This document shows positions 26,932-34,242 of a stretch of 64,000 bases of DNA, one piece after another. The notes beneath the pieces were generated by a model. That model was not told the origin of the DNA. It did not search any database and was given only the letters and a program-made list of their open reading frames with translations. Both the position numbers and the translations under genes were made by a program. The stretch comes from Imperialibacter sp040222385 (GTDB taxonomy: Bacteria > Bacteroidota > Bacteroidia > Cytophagales > Cyclobacteriaceae). How positions within the stretch are numbered: the first letter of the stretch is position 1; the number at the start of each line of letters is the position of its first letter. The stretch lies in the NCBI RefSeq assembly GCF_040222385.1, contig NZ_JAVKDF010000035.1, positions 248,001 through 312,000 of the forward strand, read 5' to 3'.

Positions 26932-28878
26932 GTGAAAAGAGGACTTGCAGTACTTTTTATTGTGGTCTATTGGGCACTTCCAGCGTGTGTTGGCCAGGAA
27001 TCGCTGGTCGATAGCCTGGCGGCCAGTCTCAAAGTGGCGACCAGCAACAGCGACAAAATCAGGCTACTGAACGCCCTGGCGTATGAGTTGTGCTATATAA
27101 ATGCCGACTCTGCGATCCGGCTGTCAGAAACGTCGCTACAGCTAGCCAGCAAAGAAAACGATGCCAAAGGCAAGGCCGATGCACTGAATAACCTTGGCAT
27201 TGCTAATCATATCAGGGGTAATTTTCCTGTGGCACTTAACCATTATTCTTCCAGTCTGCTACTCAGGCGAGAACAAAATGACTCAGCGGGGGTGGCTGGT
27301 CTCCTCAATAACATGGCTTCCATTTATGCTGTGCAGGGCAACTACCCCGAAGCCCTGGACAATTACCAGCAATCATTGGAGCTTAAATTGAAGCTCGGCA
27401 ATGAAAAGGGTGCTGCCAATTCGCTCAATAACATTGGTAACATCTACTACTATCAGAAAAACTACGACCTGTCGCTGCAGTACTATGGGCGTGCCCTTGA
27501 CATTGAAAATAAATTGGGCAATGCTATGGGACAGGGTCGTTCCCTAGGCAACGTGGGGCTCGTGTACCTGGAAACCGGGAAGTTAAACGACGCTCTGCAG
27601 AACTATCTCCTGGCATATCAGAAGATGGACTCTTTAAAGCTTGAATGCCAGAAAATGTATCCTGCTAATGGCCTTGGTCAAACGTATTACAAGCTTGGCA
27701 GGCTCGAAGCTGCCCACAAGTACCTTGACGAAGCCTATGGCGAAGCAGTGGCTTGCAACGACCCGGTAATTATTTCGTCAAGCCTGGAGACACTTGGTAA
27801 AATCAGCGTCTTCAATAAACAGTATACTTTAGCAGAAAAGCGGCTGGCCGAAAGCTACTATGTCGCCAAAGCTAACGACCTGAAGGTGCAGGTAAAAGAT
27901 GCTTCTAAATCACTATATGAATTTTATAAGTCAAGAGGAAATATAGGTCAAGCCCTGAGTTTTCTCGAAATCAACAAATCGGTGACCGACAGTTTGCTCA
28001 ACGAAGACCTAACAGAGCAGCTCACCCGGATGGAGGTAAATTATCAGTTCAAGGAGGAGAAAGACTCCCTGCAATTTGCAAGAGAAAAAGAGCTGCTAGC
28101 CTATAACTCAGACATCAAACGCCGGGAGCTCATTCAAGTGTCCACTTTCTTCGGGCTTGGGCTAGCCTTTGTGCTTTTGTTTGTGATTTATCGGTTTTAC
28201 AGGGTCAAGCAAAAGGCCAATGAGCAGCTTTCGGTAAAGAACGAAATCATTTCCCGCACGCTTCAGGAAAAAGAAATGGTATTGAAGGAAATCCATCACC
28301 GGGTCAAAAATAATCTGCAAATCGTTTCCAGCCTTTTAAATATCCAATCGAAGATGGTAAAGGATGAAGCGGCGAAGCAGGCGATCCGGGATAGTCAGTC
28401 GAGGGTACATTCTATGTCGCTGGTCCACCAAAACCTCTATTCAAGTGGTGAGGTAACCGAAGTATCTGCCAACGAGTACCTGGAGCAGCTCATCAAAACG
28501 GTTTGCAAGTCGTTTGATCCTGAAGGGCATTGCCAACTCAATTTAAGTCTTGATCCAGTGGTTTTGCCGCCCGATACAGCCATGAACCTTGGCCTCATCA
28601 GCAACGAAATCATCACTAATGCATTCAAACATGCTTTTTTTGGATTCAAAAGCTCGGATGCTGTTGTTTCAGTATCTCTCACAGCCGAAAATCAGAATAT
28701 TTACCTCTGTATTGCCGATAATGGCGTTGGGGCTAAGAATACGCATCCGTCTTTTGGCACACAATTGATTGATGCACTTGTCCGCTCAATTAAAGGTACA
28801 GTTACCATTGATGCCACTAATGGCACCTCTTTCACCATTAAGCTCCCCCAACCCAATGGCCAGGCTGTTTATAGTTGA
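26932..28878 (+). CDS. TPR-containing sensor histidine kinase (HisKA_2 type)
   Basis: The open frame begins at ATG 26788, but the GTG at 26932 starts a proper signal peptide (KRGLAVLFIVVYWALPACVGQ), so I take 26932, giving 648 residues. The periplasmic part holds five to six TPR repeats (for example ALNNLGIANHIRGNFPVALNHY). A membrane helix follows (VSTFFGLGLAFVLLFVIYRFY), then a short coiled coil and a kinase core whose H-box is EIHHRVKNNLQIVSSLLN, the HisKA_2/HWE-like form, and an ATPase domain (NLGLISNEIITNAFKHAF; DNGVGA). The last 23 bp overlap the LytTR regulator gene, its likely phosphotransfer partner. Confidence 0.9.
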   Translation: MKRGLAVLFIVVYWALPACVGQESLVDSLAASLKVATSNSDKIRLLNALAYELCYINADSAIRLSETSLQLASKENDAKGKADALNNLGIANHIRGNFPVALNHYSSSLLLRREQNDSAGVAGLLNNMASIYAVQGNYPEALDNYQQSLELKLKLGNEKGAANSLNNIGNIYYYQKNYDLSLQYYGRALDIENKLGNAMGQGRSLGNVGLVYLETGKLNDALQNYLLAYQKMDSLKLECQKMYPANGLGQTYYKLGRLEAAHKYLDEAYGEAVACNDPVIISSSLETLGKISVFNKQYTLAEKRLAESYYVAKANDLKVQVKDASKSLYEFYKSRGNIGQALSFLEINKSVTDSLLNEDLTEQLTRMEVNYQFKEEKDSLQFAREKELLAYNSDIKRRELIQVSTFFGLGLAFVLLFVIYRFYRVKQKANEQLSVKNEIISRTLQEKEMVLKEIHHRVKNNLQIVSSLLNIQSKMVKDEAAKQAIRDSQSRVHSMSLVHQNLYSSGEVTEVSANEYLEQLIKTVCKSFDPEGHCQLNLSLDPVVLPPDTAMNLGLISNEIITNAFKHAFFGFKSSDAVVSVSLTAENQNIYLCIADNGVGAKNTHPSFGTQLIDALVRSIKGTVTIDATNGTSFTIKLPQPNGQAVYS

Positions 28879-29557
28879 AGACGAACCTATCATTGCCTAC
28901 GATCTCAAACTGTGCGTGGAGCAGGCCGGTCACGAAATTGCTGGCATGGCCGAAACAGCAGCAGAAGCCCTGCCACAAATCGCAGCCACCTCGCCTGATC
29001 TGCTACTACTTGATATCAATATCAAAGGAGCTGAAGATGGCATCGCTCTGGCCAGGAAGGTTGCTGCCATCCTTCCGGTACCTTTCATTTTTGTCACCTC
29101 TTACTACGATGCGCAAACGCTGGAGCGGGTAAAGGGAGTGAATCCCTCAGCCTACATCGTGAAGCCATTTAAGGAAGAAGAAGTGCTGGCAAATATTCAG
29201 CTGGCGCTAAAGAAAAACAGGTCGGCAGCAGTGAGTGCAAAGCCAGGAAAGCTCTTCGTTAGGGATGGCGGCATTCTGAAGCCCATAAAAGCGGAAGAGG
29301 TAGTATTTGCCAGAGGTGAAAGCAATTACACCATTCTGCATATGGCAGGCAATAGGAAGTTTACGGTGAGCCACACACTCAAGAGCATAGAAGACAAGTT
29401 GCCCGATTCGATTTTCTGCAGGGTACACAAATCCTATCTGATCAATCTGGAATATATCGACCTGATAGAACACAGTGTGGCAAAAGTGGCAGGAGAAACC
29501 ATTCCCATAGGGAAAGCGTACAGAGCCGGCTTGTTCGAAAAAATGCAGATATTGTAA
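28856..29557 (+). CDS. LytTR-family response regulator
   Basis: A 233-residue protein when started at ATG 28856, which gives MARLFIVEDEP, the canonical start of a receiver domain; the longer frame from 28769 has 29 residues with no match. The receiver carries acidic E8/D9, phospho-acceptor D53 (LLLLDINIKG) and the conserved lysine in YIVKPF. The C-terminal LytTR DNA-binding domain contains FARGESNYTILHM and FCRVHKSYLINLEYID. It overlaps the histidine-kinase gene by 23 bp, so the pair forms one two-component system. Target genes are unknown. Confidence 0.93.
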   Translation: MARLFIVEDEPIIAYDLKLCVEQAGHEIAGMAETAAEALPQIAATSPDLLLLDINIKGAEDGIALARKVAAILPVPFIFVTSYYDAQTLERVKGVNPSAYIVKPFKEEEVLANIQLALKKNRSAAVSAKPGKLFVRDGGILKPIKAEEVVFARGESNYTILHMAGNRKFTVSHTLKSIEDKLPDSIFCRVHKSYLINLEYIDLIEHSVAKVAGETIPIGKAYRAGLFEKMQIL

Positions 29558-29563
29558 TGGAGC

Positions 29564-30031
29564 ATGATCCAATTCAAAAGAACCACTTCTGAAAATCCAG
29601 ACTTCATCAAGCTAGTGAAGCAACTCGACGTTTATGTGACAGCCATGGACGGAGAAGAACATGCCTTTTATGCTCAATTCAATCAAATTGACGAAATCCG
29701 GCATGTAGTGGTGGCATACGATGGAGAAACAGCTCTCGGCTGTGGCGCTATCAAAAGGTTCGACGCTACCACCATGGAAGTCAAAAGGATGTACACTTCT
29801 CCAGAAGGTAGAGGGCGGGGAGTTGCCTCAAAAATTCTCCAGGAATTGGAGCGATGGGCTACGGATCTTTCCTATGAATATTGTATTTTAGAAACCGGCA
29901 TACAATACGAAAACGCCATTCGATTATACAAAAAATCTGGCTACACAGTGATTGAAAACTATGGACAATATGCCAATATGGCCAGTAGCATTTGCTTTGC
30001 AAAGCAATTACGCACACAAACCACAACCTGA
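29564..30031 (+). CDS. GNAT-family N-acetyltransferase
   Basis: A 155-residue single-domain acetyltransferase. The acetyl-CoA pyrophosphate loop RGRGVASKIL follows the strand EVKRMYTSPE, the usual GNAT motif A, and the C-terminal strand has ILETGIQYENAIRLYKKSGYTVIENYGQY (motif B). It begins 6 bp after the LytTR gene and is probably on the same transcript; that does not imply a shared role. Substrate unknown. Confidence 0.9.
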   Translation: MIQFKRTTSENPDFIKLVKQLDVYVTAMDGEEHAFYAQFNQIDEIRHVVVAYDGETALGCGAIKRFDATTMEVKRMYTSPEGRGRGVASKILQELERWATDLSYEYCILETGIQYENAIRLYKKSGYTVIENYGQYANMASSICFAKQLRTQTTT

Positions 30032-30055
30032 TTTAAGGCCACAAAATACCCTTCC

Positions 30056-31420
30056 ATGACTTCAAAAAAACTACTAACCCTACTCCTGATTTGTTTGTCT
30101 GGCTACGTGTATGGCCAAAAAACCAGGCCCAATATCGTCTTCATTCTCACTGACGATCAGCGCTGGGATGCGCTGGGCCATGCAGGCAACTCCATTATTC
30201 AAACGCCGGAAATGGATAAACTGGCCAGGGAGGGGGTCTACTTTAAAAATGCTTTTGTTACCACACCCATTTGTGCTGCGAGCCGTGCTACCATCATTAC
30301 TGGACTTTACGAAAGAAAACATAATTACACCTTTCAACAACCTCCAGTCAAAAACGAATTCATAGACAATAGCTATCCTGCAGTGTTGAAAAGTGAGGGC
30401 TACTACAGTGGATTTTTGGGAAAAATGGGTGTCAATTTTGAAGGCCGAAGAGATACTGCTCTTTTCGATGTCTACAAGCCAGAACCTGTAGCGGCCTACT
30501 TCAGGCTCGTGGAGGGTGGAACAAAACATAAACATACCACCGACGTGATCAGGGACAATGCCATCGACTTCATCGAAAAGGCACCGGCCGACCATCCTTT
30601 CTGCCTGTCGATCAGCTTCCATGCACCACACGCTGACGACAGCTCCCCGCAGCAGTACTTCTGGCCCCAGGAGGTGGACAGTCTGTACAAAAATGTCACT
30701 ATCCCGGGCCCCTCAATGGCCGACGACAATTACTTTATGAAACTGCCCCTGCCTGTTCGGGAAGGCTTCAACCGAGCCCGCTGGAACTGGCGGTTCGATA
30801 GCTCGGAAAAATACCAGCAAATGGTAAAGGGCTACTACCGGATGATCAGCGGAATAGACAGGGCTATCGCCAAAATACGAACAGCGCTGGAAGCAAAAGG
30901 GGTGGACAAGAACACAGTCATCATCCTGATGGGTGACAACGGCTACTTTCTTGGCGAACGTCAGCTGGCCGGCAAATGGCTGATGTATGAGCCATCGCTG
31001 CGTGTGCCGCTGATCATCTATGACCCATCGGGCGTTGGTGCAAAAACCGTGGAAGACATGGCCCTAAACGTAGACATTGCCCCTACTATCCTTGATTTTG
31101 CTCAGGCCAAAGTCCCGGCGTCTTACCAGGGAATGAGCCTGACAGGACATACCAAAAAAACCAAAATGGCCGTGCCAAGAAGGGAGGCTTTTCTGTGCGA
31201 GCACCTTTGGAACTTCAAGCCTATCGCTGCCAGCGAGGGCATACGAACCGAGAAATACAAGTACTTCAGATACAGAGATATCCCGGATTCTGAAGAACTC
31301 TATGACCTGGTGAATGATCCATGGGAAACAAAAAACCTGGTGCAAGACAAGGCGTCGCAGAAGATACTGGCAGCGCTTCGCAAGCAGTGCAGTGAGCAAA
31401 TTGAAAGTCTGTCTGAATGA
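30056..31420 (+). CDS. Sulfatase, formylglycine type
   Basis: A 454-residue exported sulfatase (signal peptide ending near VYGQ, residue 21). The core opens with PNIVFILTDDQRWDALG; the activation motif is C73-A-A-S-R77 followed by ITG, an acceptable C-x-[PA]-S-R form. Other conserved blocks are FHAPH and ILMGDNGYFLGERQLAGKW, the latter typical of the heparan/ulvan- and choline-sulfatase-like group that has GKW before a catalytic lysine-containing loop. The protein ends with ELYDLVNDPWETKNLVQD. It begins 24 bp after the GNAT gene. The repeat modules of the next intergenic region start 12 bp after its stop. Confidence 0.92.
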   Translation: MTSKKLLTLLLICLSGYVYGQKTRPNIVFILTDDQRWDALGHAGNSIIQTPEMDKLAREGVYFKNAFVTTPICAASRATIITGLYERKHNYTFQQPPVKNEFIDNSYPAVLKSEGYYSGFLGKMGVNFEGRRDTALFDVYKPEPVAAYFRLVEGGTKHKHTTDVIRDNAIDFIEKAPADHPFCLSISFHAPHADDSSPQQYFWPQEVDSLYKNVTIPGPSMADDNYFMKLPLPVREGFNRARWNWRFDSSEKYQQMVKGYYRMISGIDRAIAKIRTALEAKGVDKNTVIILMGDNGYFLGERQLAGKWLMYEPSLRVPLIIYDPSGVGAKTVEDMALNVDIAPTILDFAQAKVPASYQGMSLTGHTKKTKMAVPRREAFLCEHLWNFKPIAASEGIRTEKYKYFRYRDIPDSEELYDLVNDPWETKNLVQDKASQKILAALRKQCSEQIESLSE

Positions 31421-31432
31421 AGATGCGCCGAA

Positions 31433-31655
31433 AGACTACAAAAGTTTCGCCGGTTTAGCTGAGAAAGATTGCGCCATGAGCCAGGCTGGCTGTCCAGCCT
31501 AAAGTCGACAATCCAAACTTTTGTAGTCTCATGCTAAAGGGAGCTGAAACCCTCTTAGGTGGGGCCACCAGCTATCACTGTGGGCACCACTACCAGTCGT
31601 GCCCACAACGAAGGCCCTCGCCGAGTTGGTGGCACGACCAGTTAGGCAGCGATGC
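31433..31655. repeat. Repeat cluster A: palindromic modules H1, H2 and H3
   Basis: H1 (31433-31529, 97 bp) is bounded by a perfect 15-bp inverted repeat AGACTACAAAAGTTT / AAACTTTTGTAGTCT. After 31 bp comes H2 (31561-31588), a 28-bp hairpin GGGGCCACCAGC ... GGGCACC. After 7 bp comes H3 (31596-31638), a 43-bp hairpin with GTCGTGCC / GGCACGAC ends. The element then continues with a GATGC motif. All three modules recur in cluster B, 1.2 kb away, with identical lengths and identical H1-H2 spacing. It fills the gap between the sulfatase and the first DUF1801 gene; small open frames inside it (31531-31800) are not genes. Confidence 0.85.
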
Positions 31656-31733
31656 CCACAGCCAGATAGTACCTGCCGCAAACCACCCCTCCAATTGCCG
31701 CTTCTGCACCGGAGGATTTTATGAGGATAAAGG

Positions 31734-31741
31734 TATTTTTG
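31734..31741 (+). promoter_or_regulatory. Possible -7 element upstream of the first DUF1801 gene
   Basis: TATTTTTG fits the Bacteroidetes TAnnTTTG box and lies 31 bp upstream of the ATG at 31772, downstream of repeat cluster A. No good TTG -33 partner is visible, so this is tentative. Confidence 0.4.
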
Positions 31742-31771
31742 TTATGTCGGACGCTACAAAAACATTAGTTA

Positions 31772-32140
31772 ATGGGAGCAAAATTCAAATCAGTCGATGA
31801 CTATATCGGTACTTTTCCTGAAGAAGTACAGTCGATTTTAACTGCCCTGAGGCAAACAATTAAGCAAGCTGCACCCCAGGCAGAAGAGTTGATCAGCTAC
31901 AATATGCCGGCCTTTAAGCAAAATGGCTTTCTCGTGTCGTACGCCGCCTGGAAAAAACACATCGGCATGTATCCGGTACCTGTTGGTGATCAGGCTTTCC
32001 AAAAAACCATAGCTCCCTTTACTACTGAAAAGTCGACAGCCCAGTTTCCATTAAACGAACCAATGCCATTAGAACTGATTGCACAACTGGTAGCATTCCG
32101 ACTGAAAGAAAACGAGCAAAGAGTGAAGGCAAAAAAATAA
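31772..32140 (+). CDS. DUF1801 (YdhG-like) protein, paralogue 1
   Basis: A 122-residue cytoplasmic protein of the DUF1801 family (YdhG/YjhA 'iron chaperone-like' fold). Diagnostic stretches are FKSVDDYIGTFPEEVQSILTALRQTIKQAAPQAEELISYNMPAFKQNG, then HIGMYPVP and the closing STAQFPLNEPMPLELIAQLVAFRL. The family's biochemical role is not firmly known; one member resembles the frataxin-like fold. It is followed after 6 bp by a clear paralogue and the pair is enclosed by repeat clusters A and B. Confidence 0.88.
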   Translation: MGAKFKSVDDYIGTFPEEVQSILTALRQTIKQAAPQAEELISYNMPAFKQNGFLVSYAAWKKHIGMYPVPVGDQAFQKTIAPFTTEKSTAQFPLNEPMPLELIAQLVAFRLKENEQRVKAKK

Positions 32141-32146
32141 AAGACC

Positions 32147-32533
32147 ATGGAAATAGCACCCGGCCACAAATTCAAAACCATCGAAGAATACTTTGCTGCG
32201 TTCCCCGAGCGGACACAGCAACTTATGCAAGGGCTCAGAGCAACGATCAAAAAAGCGGCTCCCCAGGCAGTAGAGAAGATCAGCTACAATATGCCGGCTT
32301 TTATGCTTGAGGGCATGTTGGTATACTACGCCGCCTACGATAAGCACATTGGGTTCTACCCCACCCCTTCCGGTATTGCTGCTTTTAAAAAAGAACTGGG
32401 TGGCTACAAAGGTGCCAAAGGCTCGGTGCAATTCCCCATCGACAAACCCCTGCCGTTAGACCTCATTGCACAAATTGTAAAGTTCAGGGTAGAGGAGAAC
32501 CTCGATAAAGCCAGAGAGAAAAAGAGGAAATAG
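32147..32533 (+). CDS. DUF1801 (YdhG-like) protein, paralogue 2
   Basis: A 128-residue DUF1801 protein clearly homologous to its upstream neighbour: FKTIEEYFAAFPERTQQLMQGLRATIKKAAPQAVEKISYNMPAFMLEG, HIGFYPTP and SVQFPIDKPLPLDLIAQIVKFRV correspond block by block. The two look like an old tandem duplication, as they differ at many positions. The gene begins 6 bp after the first copy and probably shares its transcript. Repeat cluster B starts 53 bp after the stop. Confidence 0.88.
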   Translation: MEIAPGHKFKTIEEYFAAFPERTQQLMQGLRATIKKAAPQAVEKISYNMPAFMLEGMLVYYAAYDKHIGFYPTPSGIAAFKKELGGYKGAKGSVQFPIDKPLPLDLIAQIVKFRVEENLDKAREKKRK

Positions 32534-32586
32534 CATTCCGTAACTTATTTCACGTCGATCTTTTGGGGAGATGAGCACTCCCGCAA

Positions 32587-32807
32587 GTCGTGCCCACAAC
32601 GATGGTCCTTGTCAGGTTGGTGGCACGACTGGTTAGTGACGATGCATCAAAAGACTACAAAAGTTTCGGCTGTTTTACTGAAAAGAAAGGTCGCATTAGC
32701 CAGGCTGGTCATACTGCCTCCGCCGACCGATCCAAACTTTTGTAGTCTCATGCTACGGGTGGCTGAACCTCTTGTAGATGGTGCCACCAGCTATCGCTGT
32801 GGGCACC
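32587..32807. repeat. Repeat cluster B: palindromic modules H3, H1 and H2
   Basis: The same modules as in cluster A, in permuted order: H3 (32587-32629, 43 bp), 22 bp including GGTTAG and GATGC, H1 (32652-32748, 97 bp, perfect 15-bp terminal inverted repeat), 31 bp, H2 (32780-32807, 28 bp). H1 plus spacer plus H2 spans 156 bp in both clusters and aligns without gaps, with substitutions concentrated in the middle of H1. The order H3-H1-H2 versus H1-H2-H3 suggests parts of a tandem unit of about 228 bp. A short open frame in it (32609-32821) is spurious. Confidence 0.85.
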
Positions 32808-32833
32808 AGTGCGGCGATTAGCTCTTCCATTCA

Positions 32834-32901
32834 CCGCATATTTTGCGGATATTATTTCTGAATGCGGGGAATAACAGGTACATTTACCGCATATTATGCG
32901 G
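32834..32901 (+). promoter_or_regulatory. Paired palindromes upstream of and over the Fic start codon
   Basis: CCGCATATTTTGCGG (32834-32848) and CCGCATATTATGCGG (32887-32901) are near-identical palindromes (7-bp arms, one mismatch in the first). Their centres are 53 bp apart, about five helical turns, on the same face. The second contains the Fic ATG (32896-32898), so bound protein would block initiation. A half-site TGCGG lies between at 32863-32867, and TACATTTA (32879-32886) resembles a -7 box. Autorepression by the Fic protein's own C-terminal HTH is a plausible inference. Confidence 0.65.
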
Positions 32902-34062
32902 AGATTACTACCATACATCTATCAGAAAGCAAGCTGGCCAGCGTTTGCATGGAAGCAGGATCAGCTAACTCCCCTATTGGGCAAGGTGCGCCATTTACAA
33001 GGAAAACTGGTAGGCAAAATGGAATCTCTTGGGTTTGTGCTGCAAAACGAAGCCGTGCTGGAAACGCTCACACTCGATGTATTGAAATCAACAGAAATAG
33101 AAGGCCAGGTACTAAACCCGCAGCAGGTACGTTCTTCCGTGGCTCGTCGTTTGGGTCTGGACATATCCGGGCTGATTCCCTCGGACAGGGATGTGGACGG
33201 CGTCGTCGACATGATGCTGGACGCCACCCAGCAATACAACTCCCCTTTGACAAAAGAGAGGTTATTTGCATGGCACAGCTCCCTGTTTCCCACTGGTAGA
33301 AGCGGCATGTACAAAGTGCTCGTGGGAAACTGGCGAGATGATTCCACCGGGCCTATGCAGGTGGTGTCAGGTGCGCTGGGCAAAGAAAAGGTGCATTTTG
33401 AAGCGCCACCGGCTAAACAAGTGGATGATGAAATGGAAAGATTCCTGCTCTGGCTCAACGAAAATGACAGCAACGACATGGTCATAAAAGCAGCCATAGC
33501 CCACTTATGGTTCGTTACTATCCACCCTTTCGAAGACGGGAACGGCAGAATAGCCCGAGCAATAGCTGATATGCTACTCGCCAGGGCCGACGGCATGGCC
33601 CAAAGGTTCTACAGTATGTCGGCGCAAATAAGGAAGGAGCGAAAAGCATATTACGACATACTGGAAAAAACCCAGCAGGGAGACGTAGACATCACCCACT
33701 GGCTCGACTGGTTCCTGAACTGTCTGCTCAACGCTCTCAATGCGTCTTATGATGTGCTGGATGCAGTGATATTCAAGCATACCTTTTGGAGCAAGAACGC
33801 ACTTTTGATAGACAACGAGCGCCAGAAGCTGATGCTTGATAAACTAATGGATGGATTCGAAGGCAACCTCACCACTTCGAAGTGGGCGAAGATAACCGGG
33901 TGTTCCGCTGACACGGCGCTGCGTGACATACAAGATTTGCTGGCAAAACAGATACTTCAAAAAGCAGCAGGCGGGGGCAGGAGTACGAATTACCTGTTGG
34001 TTTTAAATGAAGGCATTGATAGAAGCGTGGAACCCACCTCCATCAACCACCACATTGCTTGA
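32896..34062 (+). CDS. Fic family protein, class II, with DUF4172 and C-terminal HTH
   Basis: A 388-residue Fic protein. Residues 1-80 fit the DUF4172/Fic N-terminal domain; STEIEG at 65-70 matches the class II inhibitory motif (S/T)xxxE(G/N), whose glutamate (E69) blocks ATP binding. The active-site loop is HPFEDGNGRIAR (210-221), complete for AMP transfer. The C-terminal 70 residues form a winged-helix-like part (ITGCSADTALRDIQDLLAKQILQKAAGGGRSTNYLL). Such proteins AMPylate target proteins and are self-inhibited. No antitoxin gene is adjacent, in line with class II. Palindromes over and upstream of the start suggest autoregulation. Confidence 0.93.
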   Translation: MRRLLPYIYQKASWPAFAWKQDQLTPLLGKVRHLQGKLVGKMESLGFVLQNEAVLETLTLDVLKSTEIEGQVLNPQQVRSSVARRLGLDISGLIPSDRDVDGVVDMMLDATQQYNSPLTKERLFAWHSSLFPTGRSGMYKVLVGNWRDDSTGPMQVVSGALGKEKVHFEAPPAKQVDDEMERFLLWLNENDSNDMVIKAAIAHLWFVTIHPFEDGNGRIARAIADMLLARADGMAQRFYSMSAQIRKERKAYYDILEKTQQGDVDITHWLDWFLNCLLNALNASYDVLDAVIFKHTFWSKNALLIDNERQKLMLDKLMDGFEGNLTTSKWAKITGCSADTALRDIQDLLAKQILQKAAGGGRSTNYLLVLNEGIDRSVEPTSINHHIA

Positions 34063-34242
34063 TCGGATCAAAGTCTACCTTCTCAGAGAGAAAATATATG
34101 CATAAAGTCCAATAAAAGCCTGATTCAGGTTATTTTGCTCTCGAAAACTTATTAGAACCACCGTTTTGTACTAAATTATATCCGCAACACTACTTTTCAG
34201 TAACCAAACGTTAAAGACTCAATACTACTTTTTAATTAATCT

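Noticed and set aside
31596..31647. Integron attC site
   Set aside because: GTTAGGC next to hairpin H3 in cluster A resembles an attC core, but the matching RYYYAAC is absent, cluster B reads GTTAGTG, and no integrase is present.
31531..31800. Open frames inside repeat clusters A and B (also 32609-32821)
   Set aside because: They lie across the H1/H2/H3 hairpin modules; chance frames in GC-rich palindromes.
32862..33299. 145-residue frame overlapping the Fic gene start
   Set aside because: A shifted frame of the Fic gene; the Fic frame has all conserved motifs.
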